DNA from: Akebia trifoliata
Taxonomy: Eukaryota; Streptophyta; Magnoliopsida; Ranunculales; Lardizabalaceae
Reading direction: 5' to 3'
Assembly (NCBI GenBank): GCA_017979445.1
Contig: CM030716.1
Span: forward strand, 10,663,974 to 10,727,973
Length of the DNA stretch: 64,000 bases
Under the pieces are notes generated by a model. The model saw only the letters and a list, made by a program, of their open reading frames with translations. It was not told where the DNA came from and did not search any database. The translations under genes were made by a program, and so were the position numbers. Positions 1-11,530 of this stretch are shown one piece after another. The stretch's first letter is position 1, and each line of letters begins with the position of its first letter.

Positions 1-2796
1 TTCAATGGAAATCATTTGCAGTCATACATAGAAATGTTTTTTTCAAGGCCTGAAGGAAAAATATTTAAATATCTTAGTTGAAGATATGCTGAAAAATTAA
101 CTGTTATTGGGCTCATTTATTTCTTAATATAATTTCATGTAGGATTTTCATTAATTCTTATCTGTTACTAATATGAATTTCAGGCAATGTACCACAGCTG
201 CAGATACCCAAATCCTACAATATGCCCGACATACCTTATGTCTGTATCCACTTACCCCACCTATTAAAAATAAAAACTTGAGGACTACATGCTACCAATA
301 TCGGATACTACATATGCTTCTACCACATTAATTTGTTGTTTCTTGTTGTACTTATTGTCATTTTCTTAAATCCTAAACATTTTTTGGTTTGTTTTGTCAA
401 TAAATATATTCAAATATCTTATTTTCACATATCTAACTGTAAAAGTTTTGCAATATTACATGTTTTTTTTACAATAATGTAAATATAAAAAAACAATGAT
501 AAAATATAAAAGGAGCTAAAGTTAAAGCGTAGTATTATCATATTGCATGGGATACCTATACCCGTGCCATCCTAGATTTCAGAAGAGAAGAATTGTATAC
601 CCATTTTTTGCATCAATGTCCATGTCCTAGATTTTGAAAAGGAAAATATTTGAGGACTCGAATACCTTTTAATTTTGCAAAGCAATAAAAGTCGTGATGG
701 AAAAAAGAAAAAATAACATTAGACATGAATCAATTATAGAACACAAGAAACATTAATTAAGTAATAATAAAAGATTTTCTATCAGTATTCGTATTGAAGA
801 CAATAAATCCAAACCGTCAATGCTTTAGCAATAATCAATTATAAACACGTGAGATAAACATATCGATACCTCCCATTCAAAAAAGAATCTTTAGAAGAAT
901 CCCCTGCACCGGAACCAACTTCATGTCTAAATCTATGTCTACTTGCATGGACACATGATTCGTTTGGGGATTTCAATGTGTCCATTTAATATTTTGATGT
1001 GAACTGCGCAACAGGGGACCAAGAAAAAGGAACCAGATCCATCCACAACTATCATACTCCATTCACGAGCAACATTGATTACAATTTTTCATGATCAGAA
1101 GATCAATTACAAGAAATAAATCAAATAAAACATAGAAAATTATAGATTAGGGAATGTCAGACCCAATGGTAAGGAGACCCGCACATGAGTTACATATAGA
1201 GGATCACTACGACCTCTTCAAGGAACCTTTGTTCACCCGGATTTTGGAAGGAGCCTCTCCATTCCAAAAATAATCTTTCCCACAAAGAAAGAGTTTTAAC
1301 TAAAAAATATCAAATTCTCTCTACCAAAAATAGACCAAGTGTTGTGTAAGATTTCTTGTATTTTTGTTTGGGATTGGGATTCAAGAGGAAAATTCAAATT
1401 GGACCTTTTTCTGAAGCAAAATGGGCTTGCCTAGGGTTTTTTCTTTGGGAATAGGGTGAAACATATTCTCTATTCTGGTTTTGCTAGAAATCTCTTGGGC
1501 CGTACCTTTGAAGAATATCGTGTGATTAGATTTTTTTTTTTATTTTATGTTTTGATTCTTCGAAACTAGAGAGTCCTTTATATATACTTTTTATTCAACC
1601 TCCAACCATCTATATTTAATCTATATCGCTACTAATAAACTAAAATAATTTAAAATTCACCAAAACATTCCCACAAAATACAGGGGTCGAGAACACGCCA
1701 AATCTTGGGCCGCCCCCCTCCATTTATAACTATTTTTTTAGTCTTGGTTCAAGAATCTTGCCTTCTCTTTGTTCACCTAGATGATGGAGGGAATCTCTTC
1801 ATTCCAAAAATTATAAGCTTAACTCAAATTCTCTCTACTCAAAATGAACCTAGGGAGCCCTTTATATAGACTTTCCATTCGACCCCCAACCACCTATATT
1901 TAATCTATAACTTAACTACAAAGAAACTAAAATAATATTAAAAAATAATTTACCTAAACCATTCCCACAAAAATACATTTCAAGGTGTTGGAAAAACCCC
2001 AAAGCTTGGGCCATCACCCCTATTTATGGCTCTCTTTTTTTTTTTTGTCTTGGTCCAAGAATCTTGACCTTTTTTCCTTATTAAACTAGCTCTAATCCTC
2101 AACTCCTGTGTCGATCCGAATCTTGATATAAATACCCATTTCACATGATGTAGGACATTCGTACCTCCAAATATGAGTTGACTCGGTACAAATGCTTTGT
2201 TATCGGACTCAAGTTAGGCTTTGCCGGATTTGGGCTTCTTTAAACATAGGGGTCTATGGTATTCATTTTTAGAATATTAGTTCTCGACATTCTGATTATG
2301 CACAATTAACTGCTAGATTATTTGAAAGGAAATGTCAATCTATTTCGGAGTGTTCATTGAATTTTCTAGGTTATCCATTGCATTTTCAAGAATGTTTTTA
2401 GGACTACTGATGCCTTTTAATTTAGACTAACGTTCTAATAATTATTTATCTTGATCATTCCATGTAAATTCAGCACTTCCTTTCCAAGATTGAAAACTTC
2501 ATGCTCACATATATTGAAAAGTTTTACACTTACATTTGGGTTTATTAGGACAGGGTAGATTTTTCCTCAAGCACCATGAAATCCTACAAAAGCAAGTTTC
2601 AGATTCATGTGCCTATCTATTTAAACCAAATAGGAATTCCTGGATATAAGGAACATACGAGTTGTCTTCAGAAGATGAATAGCTTGCGATGTATTTCCTG
2701 TTAAGCAATTATAAAAGGAAAAATTATAGAAGAAATAAATTAAAAAATAAAGTGAAGGACGGATCCAAAAGAAATAACAATTGGAAAGTAACTTAC
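1..2796. other. 3' intron or flank of the LRR-RLK gene, no exon recognised
   Basis: This stretch lies downstream of the last recognisable LRR exon on the minus strand. I looked for the malectin, transmembrane and kinase exons expected next in this receptor family and saw none. The only ORF above 60 codons reads through the exon at 2797-2856 into intron. The region is AT-rich and contains an imperfect tandem duplication at about 1216-2075. It is either a long intron whose next exon lies outside the window, or the gene is truncated. Confidence 0.5.
1216..2075. repeat. imperfect tandem duplication
   Basis: Two similar blocks lie head to tail. The first is about 1216-1765 and the second about 1766-2075. 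Shared landmarks include TTTGTTCACC, ATTCCAAAAAT, TCAAATTCTCTCTAC, CCTTTATATA, ATCTATATTTAATCTATA, CATTCCCACAAAA and CTTGGGCC. The first block carries about 230 extra bases (roughly 1340-1560). No coding potential is seen. It may be the duplicated end of an unrecognised mobile element. Confidence 0.6.
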
Positions 2797-5700
2797 ATAT
2801 TCGCTTGTTGGCAGCTGGATATCGAGGTTCCCGTGAAATTGTTGTAGGATATGTCGCTGCAAGACACATTGTCATAGCTTATAATAATTCATTTCTTAAT
2901 TGAAGCTATAAAATCAATTATATTCATGTAAGAGGAAGTTGAGGATTTAATATGAAATTGCATACGTGTAATCCTTGCTTTGCAAGATCCAACTTGGTGT
3001 TTCTCCAGTCAGTGAGTTTTCATTGAGATACCTTCATCCATAAGCAATATCATATGAATACCTTCATCCATGGTATTTCTCCAGTCAGTGAGTATTTCTA
3101 AATACTTATTTTCTTACATAAATTTTATTTTTGACAACCCTTGAAGGTTTGTAGGAATTTCACCAATCAATCTGTTGAAGCTCAAGTCTCTGCATGATAA
3201 GTTACCATTAGAAGGAAAACAAGAATGAGGTTAATATTTTACTCATAATGTATTCACGTCATGTCCATATTGGATCTCAAAACCCTGGCTTTTTAAATCC
3301 ATTCTGACTTTTTCTTAATCAGTGTTTTTTAACTCTTGAAGGCATAAGGCGAGGCATTTCACTCGTCAAGTCTGTCAGAACTCAAAGTAACCAACTTAGA
3401 AATCGAGATCTTCAGAAAACCAAAAAAAAAAAAGGAATTGCTTTAAAACAGTGAAAATTCATGAAATATTAGAAGAGTCTGAGCTAATTTGAATTTTTAT
3501 GAGTAGTCAACTATGAAATTCATGTAACTTGTTTTCCTCTTTTGCCAATAATAGTAAGCAGAGTTTATCAAGACCAAGACATGAAGAATTTAAAATTTCA
3601 TCAATGAGCTGCATTTTGGCCATCTCTTCTTGATCAAGGTCTCAACTGAGCTCTGAACAACCACCACGAATCTTCCCATAGATGTATTCTTTGAGCCTTT
3701 GGGATAAAGCAACCTTTAGAAAATAAAAAGTAGTTTCCTTTTACTTTTTAAAAAATTATGATTTTTTACTTTTTAAAAGTAGTTTTCTAAAATGAATCCA
3801 ATCAAATTTTTTAACTTTCAAAAATAAATCGCCATTACTTTTTATGTATATTCAAACGGATTCTTAGCACTTTCATAAAAGAAGAAATTTATGGACTACC
3901 TATTAGTATAAAGTTTCCATCCAAACAACTTACAGAGTTTTTAAATTCATCATGGTTTCCCCAATGTATTGTGGGATTGGACCAGTGATCTTGCAATTTC
4001 TGATTACACTGTTGCACAAGGCTAACTACTTCATTAGCAAACAGAATCACAAACAAACCAATATACTTACAATATGCAGTGAAGTATACCATAATTCAAC
4101 TCACAGTTGTTTCATATCTTTCATGCCCTGCAATGCAGGGAAAGCCATACTCGGTCCATTCAAGTCAGACACCCTCCTGAGATTCAAAATGTATCAGAAT
4201 TCAGGAAAAATACTTTGGTCCATTTTATGGATTGGTTAAGCTTGTAAAAGGTGGCCTTACAGATTGGTTAAGGTTTTCAAGAGAGAGATGGTAGAGGGAA
4301 AGGGCCCCTCCATATTTGTGCCTTGCAAATCTCTGGAATAGTTCAAAATAATAGTTTATGTAAGATGTCCCCAATATTAGAAATTTGTGTATCACATTAG
4401 TGTTTAAGCCCACTAAAAAAAAATGTGGAAGTAAAAAATTTAGGGTACTCACAGTGTATTAAGTTGTGTCCAGTTCCCAATGAAATCAGGTATCCTCCCA
4501 GAGATACCAGTCCCATCTATCCTACTGAAAGTTGTAACCAAATTTAGGTGTTTGATACTTCATAATAACAGATGTCCCTAAATGAGTAGGACAACTTACA
4601 ATTCCGTCAAGTTCTTCAGATTGCCAAATGTTGTCGGCAGCGTTCCAGTGAAATTGTTTGCCGAAACAACGCTACAGGAGTAAGAAAGCAAGTTATTATT
4701 AGTTTAAAATATCGGAATGTATCAGTTTGTAGTGAATGTATCAGCTGATACCATATCGGTTTGTTCATTAACCAAAACATTCAATCTAGGCGATATTTTA
4801 AACCTTGGACAGATCCTTGTTAGAACAAGAGTTGAGGCTTCCATATGGATTGTTTGGAATAAAACGTTAACAGTGTTATGTATAATGTGGAAATCCAATG
4901 ATGAGAAATCCCTAGCCTAAAACCTACAACCAGCCTACCACAAGACCTTAACCTTAGTCAGACCTATGAATATTTGTAATCTGAAATTCAAAATTAAACA
5001 CTGCATCAGAGTTTACGCAAATTGCACACTTTCATCTACCAAGTCATGGATTCATAAACAAACTGTTCTAATTATCTAAAATAGTTCACAAAAAAAAAAA
5101 AAAGATGAAAAAAAAAATGAAGAAAGAAAAGGTAGCCTTACAATCTCCTTAATCGACTTAATTTGGCAAGCTCGGGAGGAATTGATCCTCCAAGACGATT
5201 ATCTTCCAAGATCCTGCAAAAGTCAACTTGAATTGGTAATCATGATAAAATTCATACATTTTTCTAGCCCACCAAGATTTTTGGTCATATCTTACAGGTT
5301 TTCAAGCGTAGCAATGTTTCCAACTTCCTTTGGGATCAATCCACTGATACGGTTTCCCAAAATGGACCTGAATTGCACAAACAATTTAAATAATGGACTC
5401 CACTTATAGTTCGATTTGTAGCTGAATTGAAAGCAATCATGGTTACAAATGCAACTGAGATGAAGAACTTACATAGTGACAAGAGGGAGCGAAGCCCAAC
5501 TTTTGGGGATGGACCCATTGATATAGTTAATGGAAAGGTCACTGTTTAACATAAGAAGCCTTGGGTCAAGAATCCCTAAATAGAATTATCAACCATTCCC
5601 ACTCTTGTGTTTGGATCACCAACTCACACCCATGAAGAATTAATGACAAGTTCAACTAAACTTCAGTGAAAAAAACAATGAAATTCAACAATTCCATGTT

Positions 5701-8700
5701 AATTGAATTTTGACACAAACCTGAACAATATACCAAAAGCACCTAGTCTCTAGTGGTCCAAAAAGTGAGCCCTTATACCATAGGGGCCGTAACACACAAC
5801 CATGCTCCATGGTTGGCGTCCACAATGCCCACCCTATGGCGGCTTTTGCTCTGGTACCCCTCTAGCCTTTTCCAGGTCTTTGTGGTGGCTTTCACTTTGG
5901 TACCCTTCTCAAGCCCCCAGGTAACCCCTTCCCTGCTGAGGTCACTCTGGTACCCTTATTTTGGACCCCTCAAGGCATCCCTTATGAGGTTTTAACCTTA
6001 AATACGGTGCTAGCTGTAACACCGTTTGATAGAACCTAACCAATACCACAAAAGCACCTAGGTGTTAATGGTGTGGAAAGATAAATAATTATGACCTTAG
6101 GGTCGTAACAATTTTTGTGTAGAGGTAATGAGGAATATGCTCATTATCAATTGGGGTTGCAGCTCTTGCTGGATTGGCCAGTTTACGTTCTCAATAGATT
6201 TCATCAATTCCCAAGAAGTGCAATTGCAGCACTAAATAAACTATCAGTTGTAACTTGTTCAAAGAGTTGCAAGTAAAATGATTTTGAGGAGTTGCAACTC
6301 ACGTGATTTGTCAAGTCGTGTGCTCTAAGTGTCTTATCGTGGTGCTTTAATTCTCTTACCAGCTACCACTATGAATTTAGTTGTACTTGTACATTGAATG
6401 CCTACATGCCAAATGCTAGCCCATGATCAACCCATTTTATCAGATCGGGAGTTGAATTGCAGAACTCAGCTATGGGTCCAAGCCTGGTGTAAATCTCATT
6501 GAGGCCGCAACAACCCAACGCACTCCGGGGCTGATCTTGTTCTATCAGGGGGAGAACTTGTTGGGCTGAAGCACACATAATGACAAATCTACTAGTAGGT
6601 ACCCATTCTTAGTTCAAATGTAAACCGAAAGCGTAAGCCACTTACATTTCTTGTAGATAACGAAGCTTGGCGAATTCTTCTGGTAGAACTCCAGTTAAGT
6701 TGAGACCCTTGAGCTGTCTAAAGATTGAAAGCAATGGAATGAAAGGAAAAAAATGCAAAGAAAGAAGAGGAATAATAATAGGGAAAAAATAGCAATAGAA
6801 GAAAAATAAAAATAGGCAACATGGTTTCAGAATACAAGCTACATTATTTGCTATTTATAACATATATTTCAAACAATGTACAGTGTCATTTTACTTTATT
6901 AAAAAATGATAATGCTCATTACAATGGTATTGAAATAAACCATTAGTTTTAAAATAATAATCAGTTCCATTGGATCCAATACAAAGTCCCATACCCTATA
7001 TTATCAGAATGAACATTGGGTCAACTTGATCCATTGACCGCCCTTCTCACACACAACACTTCCTCTACAGAGAATTGCATAAATAAGAAAGAATGAAAAA
7101 GTAAAAGAAAGAAATGTCATATACATACATATTTGTGATATGGCAAACAGTGAAATTATTGTAAGAACAATCGCAGGTGACATTGCTAAGGATTACGCGG
7201 GCCATGGTAATGTTTGAACCTTCACCACCATTGCAAAATGTTTTGTTGACCTTCCAATATTTGTTATTTAATTTTGTAGATATTTCCCGAAGAGCTTGCA
7301 CTGTAAGAAAATAATGTAGCTGATTAACATGCATTGATTAATGTAGCAAAGATGATAACTGCAATAATTCATTTATCTATTTACATTACATTTTAAAGAG
7401 AATACTGAGTTCACTATGTGACCTCACTCAGGGAGAGTCTTCTTTTCTACAACAACAACAACAACAAAGCCTTTTCTCAAAGATTTGGAGTCAGCTAAAC
7501 AGATCGTGTCCCTCCATTTCACTCTGTCCAAAGTCAAGTCTTTGATTATTGAGAATGGATGTTTCAAATCTTCTTTCACTCTCTCCATCTAACGTTCTTT
7601 TAGGTATTCCGCTCACTCTTTTAGGACCTTAAACTTGAATATTTTTTTTCTTATTGGAGCTGTAATTGGACTTTGTTGAACATGCCCAAACCATCTTGGC
7701 CATCTTTCTCTTTGTCCATCACTTATTAGAACTATTCTATTCCTATACGTTTTACGAATATGTTTGTTTCTCATTTTAACTTTCCTAGTCTTTCCAATCA
7801 TCCATCACCATCAAGTTATGATGATAATTAATAATGGCAGTTTTGGGCTCATTTGGAGCAGCTCTGCTTTCAATAGAAGGGTTTCTATCGAATCACTTCT
7901 ATAAATGACCATTTGCTAACCATTATATAATTGATTACTGGATGGATAACATATGATAATTTGGAATATTTTTAATCTGACAAAGTTTTGCAAGAATTCT
8001 TAAGGAAAAGCATGGTTTACACACAAGTATCAACAACAAAGTTTATTTAACATTAATTTTACAGCAATTTATAGGCATACCAAGCACTCAATCAGGCATT
8101 AATTATCCTTTTAAACTCCAAAAAAAAATAAACATGGTCTAAAAGTCTATTTTTGGCCTGCGGGTTATACTTAATGAGGGCACTTAAGTCATTTTCTGTT
8201 AAGTCTTCTAGAGTAGAATGAAGGAAAGGGAATAAGGGATATGTCCCTAAGGGCACACGTTAAAGTGTAATATATACACTTGGAAAATTATATTTTGTAC
8301 CGAAAATGACCTTGAGAAAATTACATTTTACAAAAATACCCTCAGATTCTAATTTCCAAAGTGTATTTATTGCACTTCAACAAAATCCCTCAAATATTAG
8401 CCAAAATGTGGTGGGGTTATGTCTAAATCACCCTTTAATTTTTAATTTTTTATAAAGGAAAAAAATTCTTCACCACAATCTAATTGGAAGTCTATTAATT
8501 TTCACACATAAAACAGGTATAACTATCTTTCATGTGAACATCAATCACATTTAAAAATCAACAAGAACAAACAAAGCCAATCAGTTTCCAACACCTGTCC
8601 AATAACATGTCCCACCATGCTGAGGAATGGTCAAAAAAGGGGAAGATGTTAACTATACACCAAAGCCACTTAGAGACGTGACCATCTTGAGAAACCCCTA

Positions 8701-11286
8701 TGCTTTCACAACATGCCCCTTGACCTTGGTCTTCACTTATAGACTAATGAAAATGATTTAATTACCCTTATCTTTAACCTCTAATTGAAAACCCCTACTA
8801 TTTTTTTAGAGAAGTTCTCTAGGATTTCGTGATTCAAACTTATTCCAATTTCAACAGTTCAGTCAGAAATTGTGGGAATCATGAAAATATTTTGTATCAA
8901 GAGATACTTGATATTCTCATTCAATGAACATTCTCAATATTGTGTTCTGAAGAGGACTTGAACCTCCCTCCTCTTTACCACAAGATTATGAGTTTCGCGT
9001 GTATACCATTTCAGTTTTCCAAAAGTTCATTATCTTCATGCTTTTCAAACTTGTTTGGTAATTTTTCTAATATATTCAAATCCATCTTCAATCCATCATT
9101 TTCACTTTCCCCATTTTAGAAAGTCCTTAACACCTTGAAACTTGAAGGAGTTAGAATCATAAGTTTGAAGATGAGGGTATGAATTTACCCAAAACTTGAA
9201 GTCAGACTGATTTTGGGAAGAAAAGAAATAAGGATCTTTGGCAAGATGTTGTAGACAATGGCATTTAGGTCATTTGACATTAGTCAATAAGATGAGAACA
9301 AGGTTAAGGGGTATATCATCAGTTTTCCCAAACAGAGGAATCTCAAATATTATCTCTTGAGTGGTGTGTCTAAATCACCAAAACGTTAAAAAAAAAAAAC
9401 AGAAGTCCCATTCCTCTTTCAACATTTGAGAAACATTTTCCTCACTAAATTGGTAAGATTTTAATCCTTACTAAGGGTCATTTTTTGGTCAAATGGATTG
9501 CCACATTAGCAATCCAACACCACAGACCTCTAATTTTCTTCTAAAACTCAGGTTTAAATTATTGTTTATTTTTCCAAAAAATAAAAATAATAATAATTCT
9601 TTTGAGGGTTGATCTAAGGTTTTGAAGGACAGCCCCCAACTTCCACCAAACTCCAAAATTTAAAATTAAACACAGATGAAAATTAATTTATTTGAAAAAA
9701 AAAAATTCTAAATTCATAGAATGTTTTCATCTTCAACCTATAGCATCGGATCATAAGTGAGTTCAAGGACCTTTAGTAGGAGTGAAATCTTTACTAAGCT
9801 AGTAAGGCTAGTCCGACTTTTAACTTTTTCCTATGTTGGCCTCACTTCCCACGCGTCATAACTCTTCTCCATTTGCAGGATATTCTGTATCCAGCGACGG
9901 TGGATCCTATATACGTACGGTACTGTAGGCGTAGATTAGCGTCCTCCTTAGCACGTTGTCTCCCAATCTTGAGTGCAGAACTTAAAGCGTACGTATATGG
10001 TATGGTAGCTAATCCCCATACGTAATATACACATTATCATATTCCGTGCATGTGAGGGCATGCCCATGGTTTCAACTTTCAATATCAATCAGGCCGATTC
10101 TGCCATTCTGGTCAGTATGCCCATTAAAGGATGAAATTTTTTTAGCCACGTGACAATTTATTGGGTGAATGAAGATTCATTCCCCAATTTAAAACCCATT
10201 TAACTCGTCCGAGTCATCTTGGCTCGGAAATGAGCCCAACAAGTTAAACGGACTTTAAATTATAAATGATGCTCTCACGGCCCAGGTGTCATTGACTCTT
10301 CAATGACCCACAATTACCACATGGCAAATTTTTCCTTATTTTAGTGGGCCTACTGACAAGACCTACAGAATCAGCCTGATTGATAATGTAAATTGCTATT
10401 ACCACGTCAACTTTTACTAATGCCATCCTAGATGTTTTTGTTAGTCATTGGTAATTAGGTGAATATTACAATTTGTTGTACTAAATATTACCTAATTTCG
10501 AGTCCGATACACTATTCATAGTAATTCTCAAAACATGCTTAAATCATTTTTCAACAAATTCGTTATTTGGTATTTTTAATTTAAAATGATGAATTCGTTG
10601 ATAAATTACAAACAAATTTGCCATTAAAGAATTATCCATATTTTATCTTAAAATTTACCTACAAATTTGAATCTTTAGTATCGGAGAATTCGTCACTTTA
10701 AAATCAAGGATATTTTGACTTTAAATTTATCAACGAATTCGTTACTTTAATAGTAGCAAATTCGTCGCCTTAAATTAAAAATACCAAAAAAAAAAAAAAA
10801 ACTCAGTTGGAATGATTAATGCATGTTTTGGGAATTAATATGAAAGGTACCGAAATTGGAATTTGGAATTAATTGGGGTGGCGTTAGCAAAAGTTGGTGT
10901 GGCAATAGAATCTCTCTTGACAATTTGTATCCTTTGATTTGAAAATGTTTCATCATGAACTAGTTCAAGTCCTCAATAAAAATCCAACAAAAAAATACAA
11001 AATGCTCAAATTATATTAAAATTTGAAATTATTCAACCAAAATAGAGAAATTTTAGAGATTCCATCTACGATTATAACATTTCAGCCAAAAAAATTACCA
11101 GATAGGATAGATCGAAGCATCAAATATCAAAGGTTTTTCAAAGCAAAGTGAGCTTAATTAATTACCTTCGTCGTCTGGTAGAAGCTGAGCTTCAGATCTG
11201 AACTCTCCAAAGCAATTAAACACAAGAAGAAGAAGAACAAGAGATGCGAAAACCTTATTTGAGATTACGAGAAGAAATGATCCCAT
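2797..11286 (-). CDS. LRR receptor-like kinase, LRR-VIII-2 (At3g14840/At1g53430-like), 5' part of gene
   Basis: The gene is read on the minus strand. Thirteen exons are inferred: 11166-11286, 7129-7300, 6646-6717, 5473-5541, 5296-5367, 5142-5213, 4600-4671, 4453-4524, 4105-4176, 3934-4008, 3118-3189, 2966-3031 and 2797-2856. The frame runs through all junctions (1067 nt, 355 codons plus 2 nt) with GT donors and AG acceptors. Exon 1 starts MGSFLLVISNKVF, followed by a Leu-rich signal peptide. Exon 2 gives VQALREI, then NVTCDCSYN and TVCHITN, the N-terminal hallmark of this subfamily. The next exons are 69-75-nt LRR units, for example NRLGGSIPPELAKL and NNFTGTLPTTFGNL. The last exon ends DISYNNFTGTSISSCQQAN, just before the malectin domain in relatives. 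Such proteins sit in the plasma membrane with the LRRs outside and a cytoplasmic Ser/Thr kinase. The kinase half (relatives are about 1000 aa) is not seen here. Ligand unknown. Confidence 0.85.
5730..6110. repeat. GC-richer repeat insertion in LRR-RLK intron 3
   Basis: Inside the intron 5542-6645 a GC-richer block contains three spaced copies of a (C/T)TCTGGTACCC-like phrase (about 5848, 5895, 5948). It is flanked by related motifs ACCAAAAGCACCTAG (about 5732) and CACAAAAGCACCTAGG (about 6047). This looks like a decayed mobile insertion. I cannot assign a class. Confidence 0.4.
7447..7801 (-). mobile_element. 3' end of an RTE-type LINE (decayed)
   Basis: The minus-strand ORF contains GKTRKVKMRNKHIRK and, further on, RERWPRWFGHVQ. 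This matches the C-terminal end of plant RTE-clade LINE reverse transcriptases, where a (L/P)RWFGHVQ motif follows an RNEHIRE-like segment. Downstream, in a shifted frame, the strand reads LDKVKWRDTICLADSK, another C-terminal signature. It then ends in GGCTTTG(TTG)n, the usual simple-repeat tail. The element lies in intron 1 of the LRR-RLK gene, in the same orientation. The upstream part of the reverse transcriptase is missing, as expected of a 5'-truncated insertion. Confidence 0.75.
8680..9375. mobile_element. TIR-like foldback element, family C copy 1
   Basis: The left part (about 8680-8735) reads GAGAAACCCCTATG, then CATGCCCCTTGACCTTGG. The right part (about 9290-9370) is its diverged reverse complement (CAAGGTTAAGGGGTATATCATC, then TCTCAAATATTATCTC, given here in two pieces). 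Related pairs occur at about 33550-33960, and half-copies at 46160-46290. No transposase is seen. It lies in intron 1 of the LRR-RLK. Confidence 0.45.
9475..9830 (+). repeat. dispersed repeat, family D copy 1
   Basis: This block shares ordered landmarks with 37410-37750: ATGGATTRCCACATTA, CAATCYAACACCACA, a TTTTRAA phrase, AAATTTAAAAT and a final AGTAAGGCTAGTC / GAAAGGCTAGTC. A reverse-orientation relative lies at about 46920-47185. The copies are diverged and non-coding. The family is unknown to me. Confidence 0.5.
10393..10911. mobile_element. MITE with long internal inverted repeats (foldback)
   Basis: Terminal inverted repeats of about 39 bp lie at 10393-10431 and 10873-10911; the core GGCRTTAGYAAAAGTTG is shared. 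Further in, AAAACATGC..TTAATCATT and its complement pair at about 10530 and 10815. Perfect 17-nt complements TGGTATTTTTAATTTAA (about 10569) and TTAAATTAAAAATACCA (about 10772) follow, as do GAATTCGTTGATAAATT and its complement. The whole element can therefore fold into one long hairpin. There is no ORF. It lies in LRR-RLK intron 1, about 250 bp from exon 1. Confidence 0.7.
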
Positions 11287-11530
11287 TTCTTCTTCAAATC
11301 CTCCAATGTTTGATCGAAAAGGCTCTTTAAGTTTTCCAAAACAGACACAATGCGACTTTAAGAAGTAAGAACGCGAAGACCAGAGATTTGAGAGACACAG
11401 ACCAAAAAAGCTTGAGTGTTACGTTAGGCAGAATCCTCTGCTCTACCTTTACGAGGTGGGAAAGTGGGAAACTGGTTATAGCCGGTTATTCCACAACGGG
11501 TAACCATCTATAGCCCTTTGCGATCCACAT
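11287..11530 (-). promoter_or_regulatory. 5' leader / promoter region of the LRR-RLK gene
   Basis: Immediately upstream of the ATG at 11286 the minus strand is a pyrimidine-rich leader with no upstream in-frame ATG. A possible TATA-like CTATAGATGG lies near 11507. The start was chosen because it is the first ATG and gives a clean signal peptide. The core promoter position is uncertain. Confidence 0.35.

Larger units (their letters stand above)
7301..11165 (-). other. intron 1 of the LRR-RLK gene (about 3.9 kb)
   Basis: This is the interval between the signal-peptide exon (donor GTAATT) and the exon starting VQALREI (acceptor TTACAG). Its size is explained by insertions: a LINE fragment at 7447-7801, a foldback-like element at about 8680-9375, a dispersed repeat at about 9475-9830 and a foldback element at 10393-10911. 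No additional exon is recognised. Confidence 0.75.
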
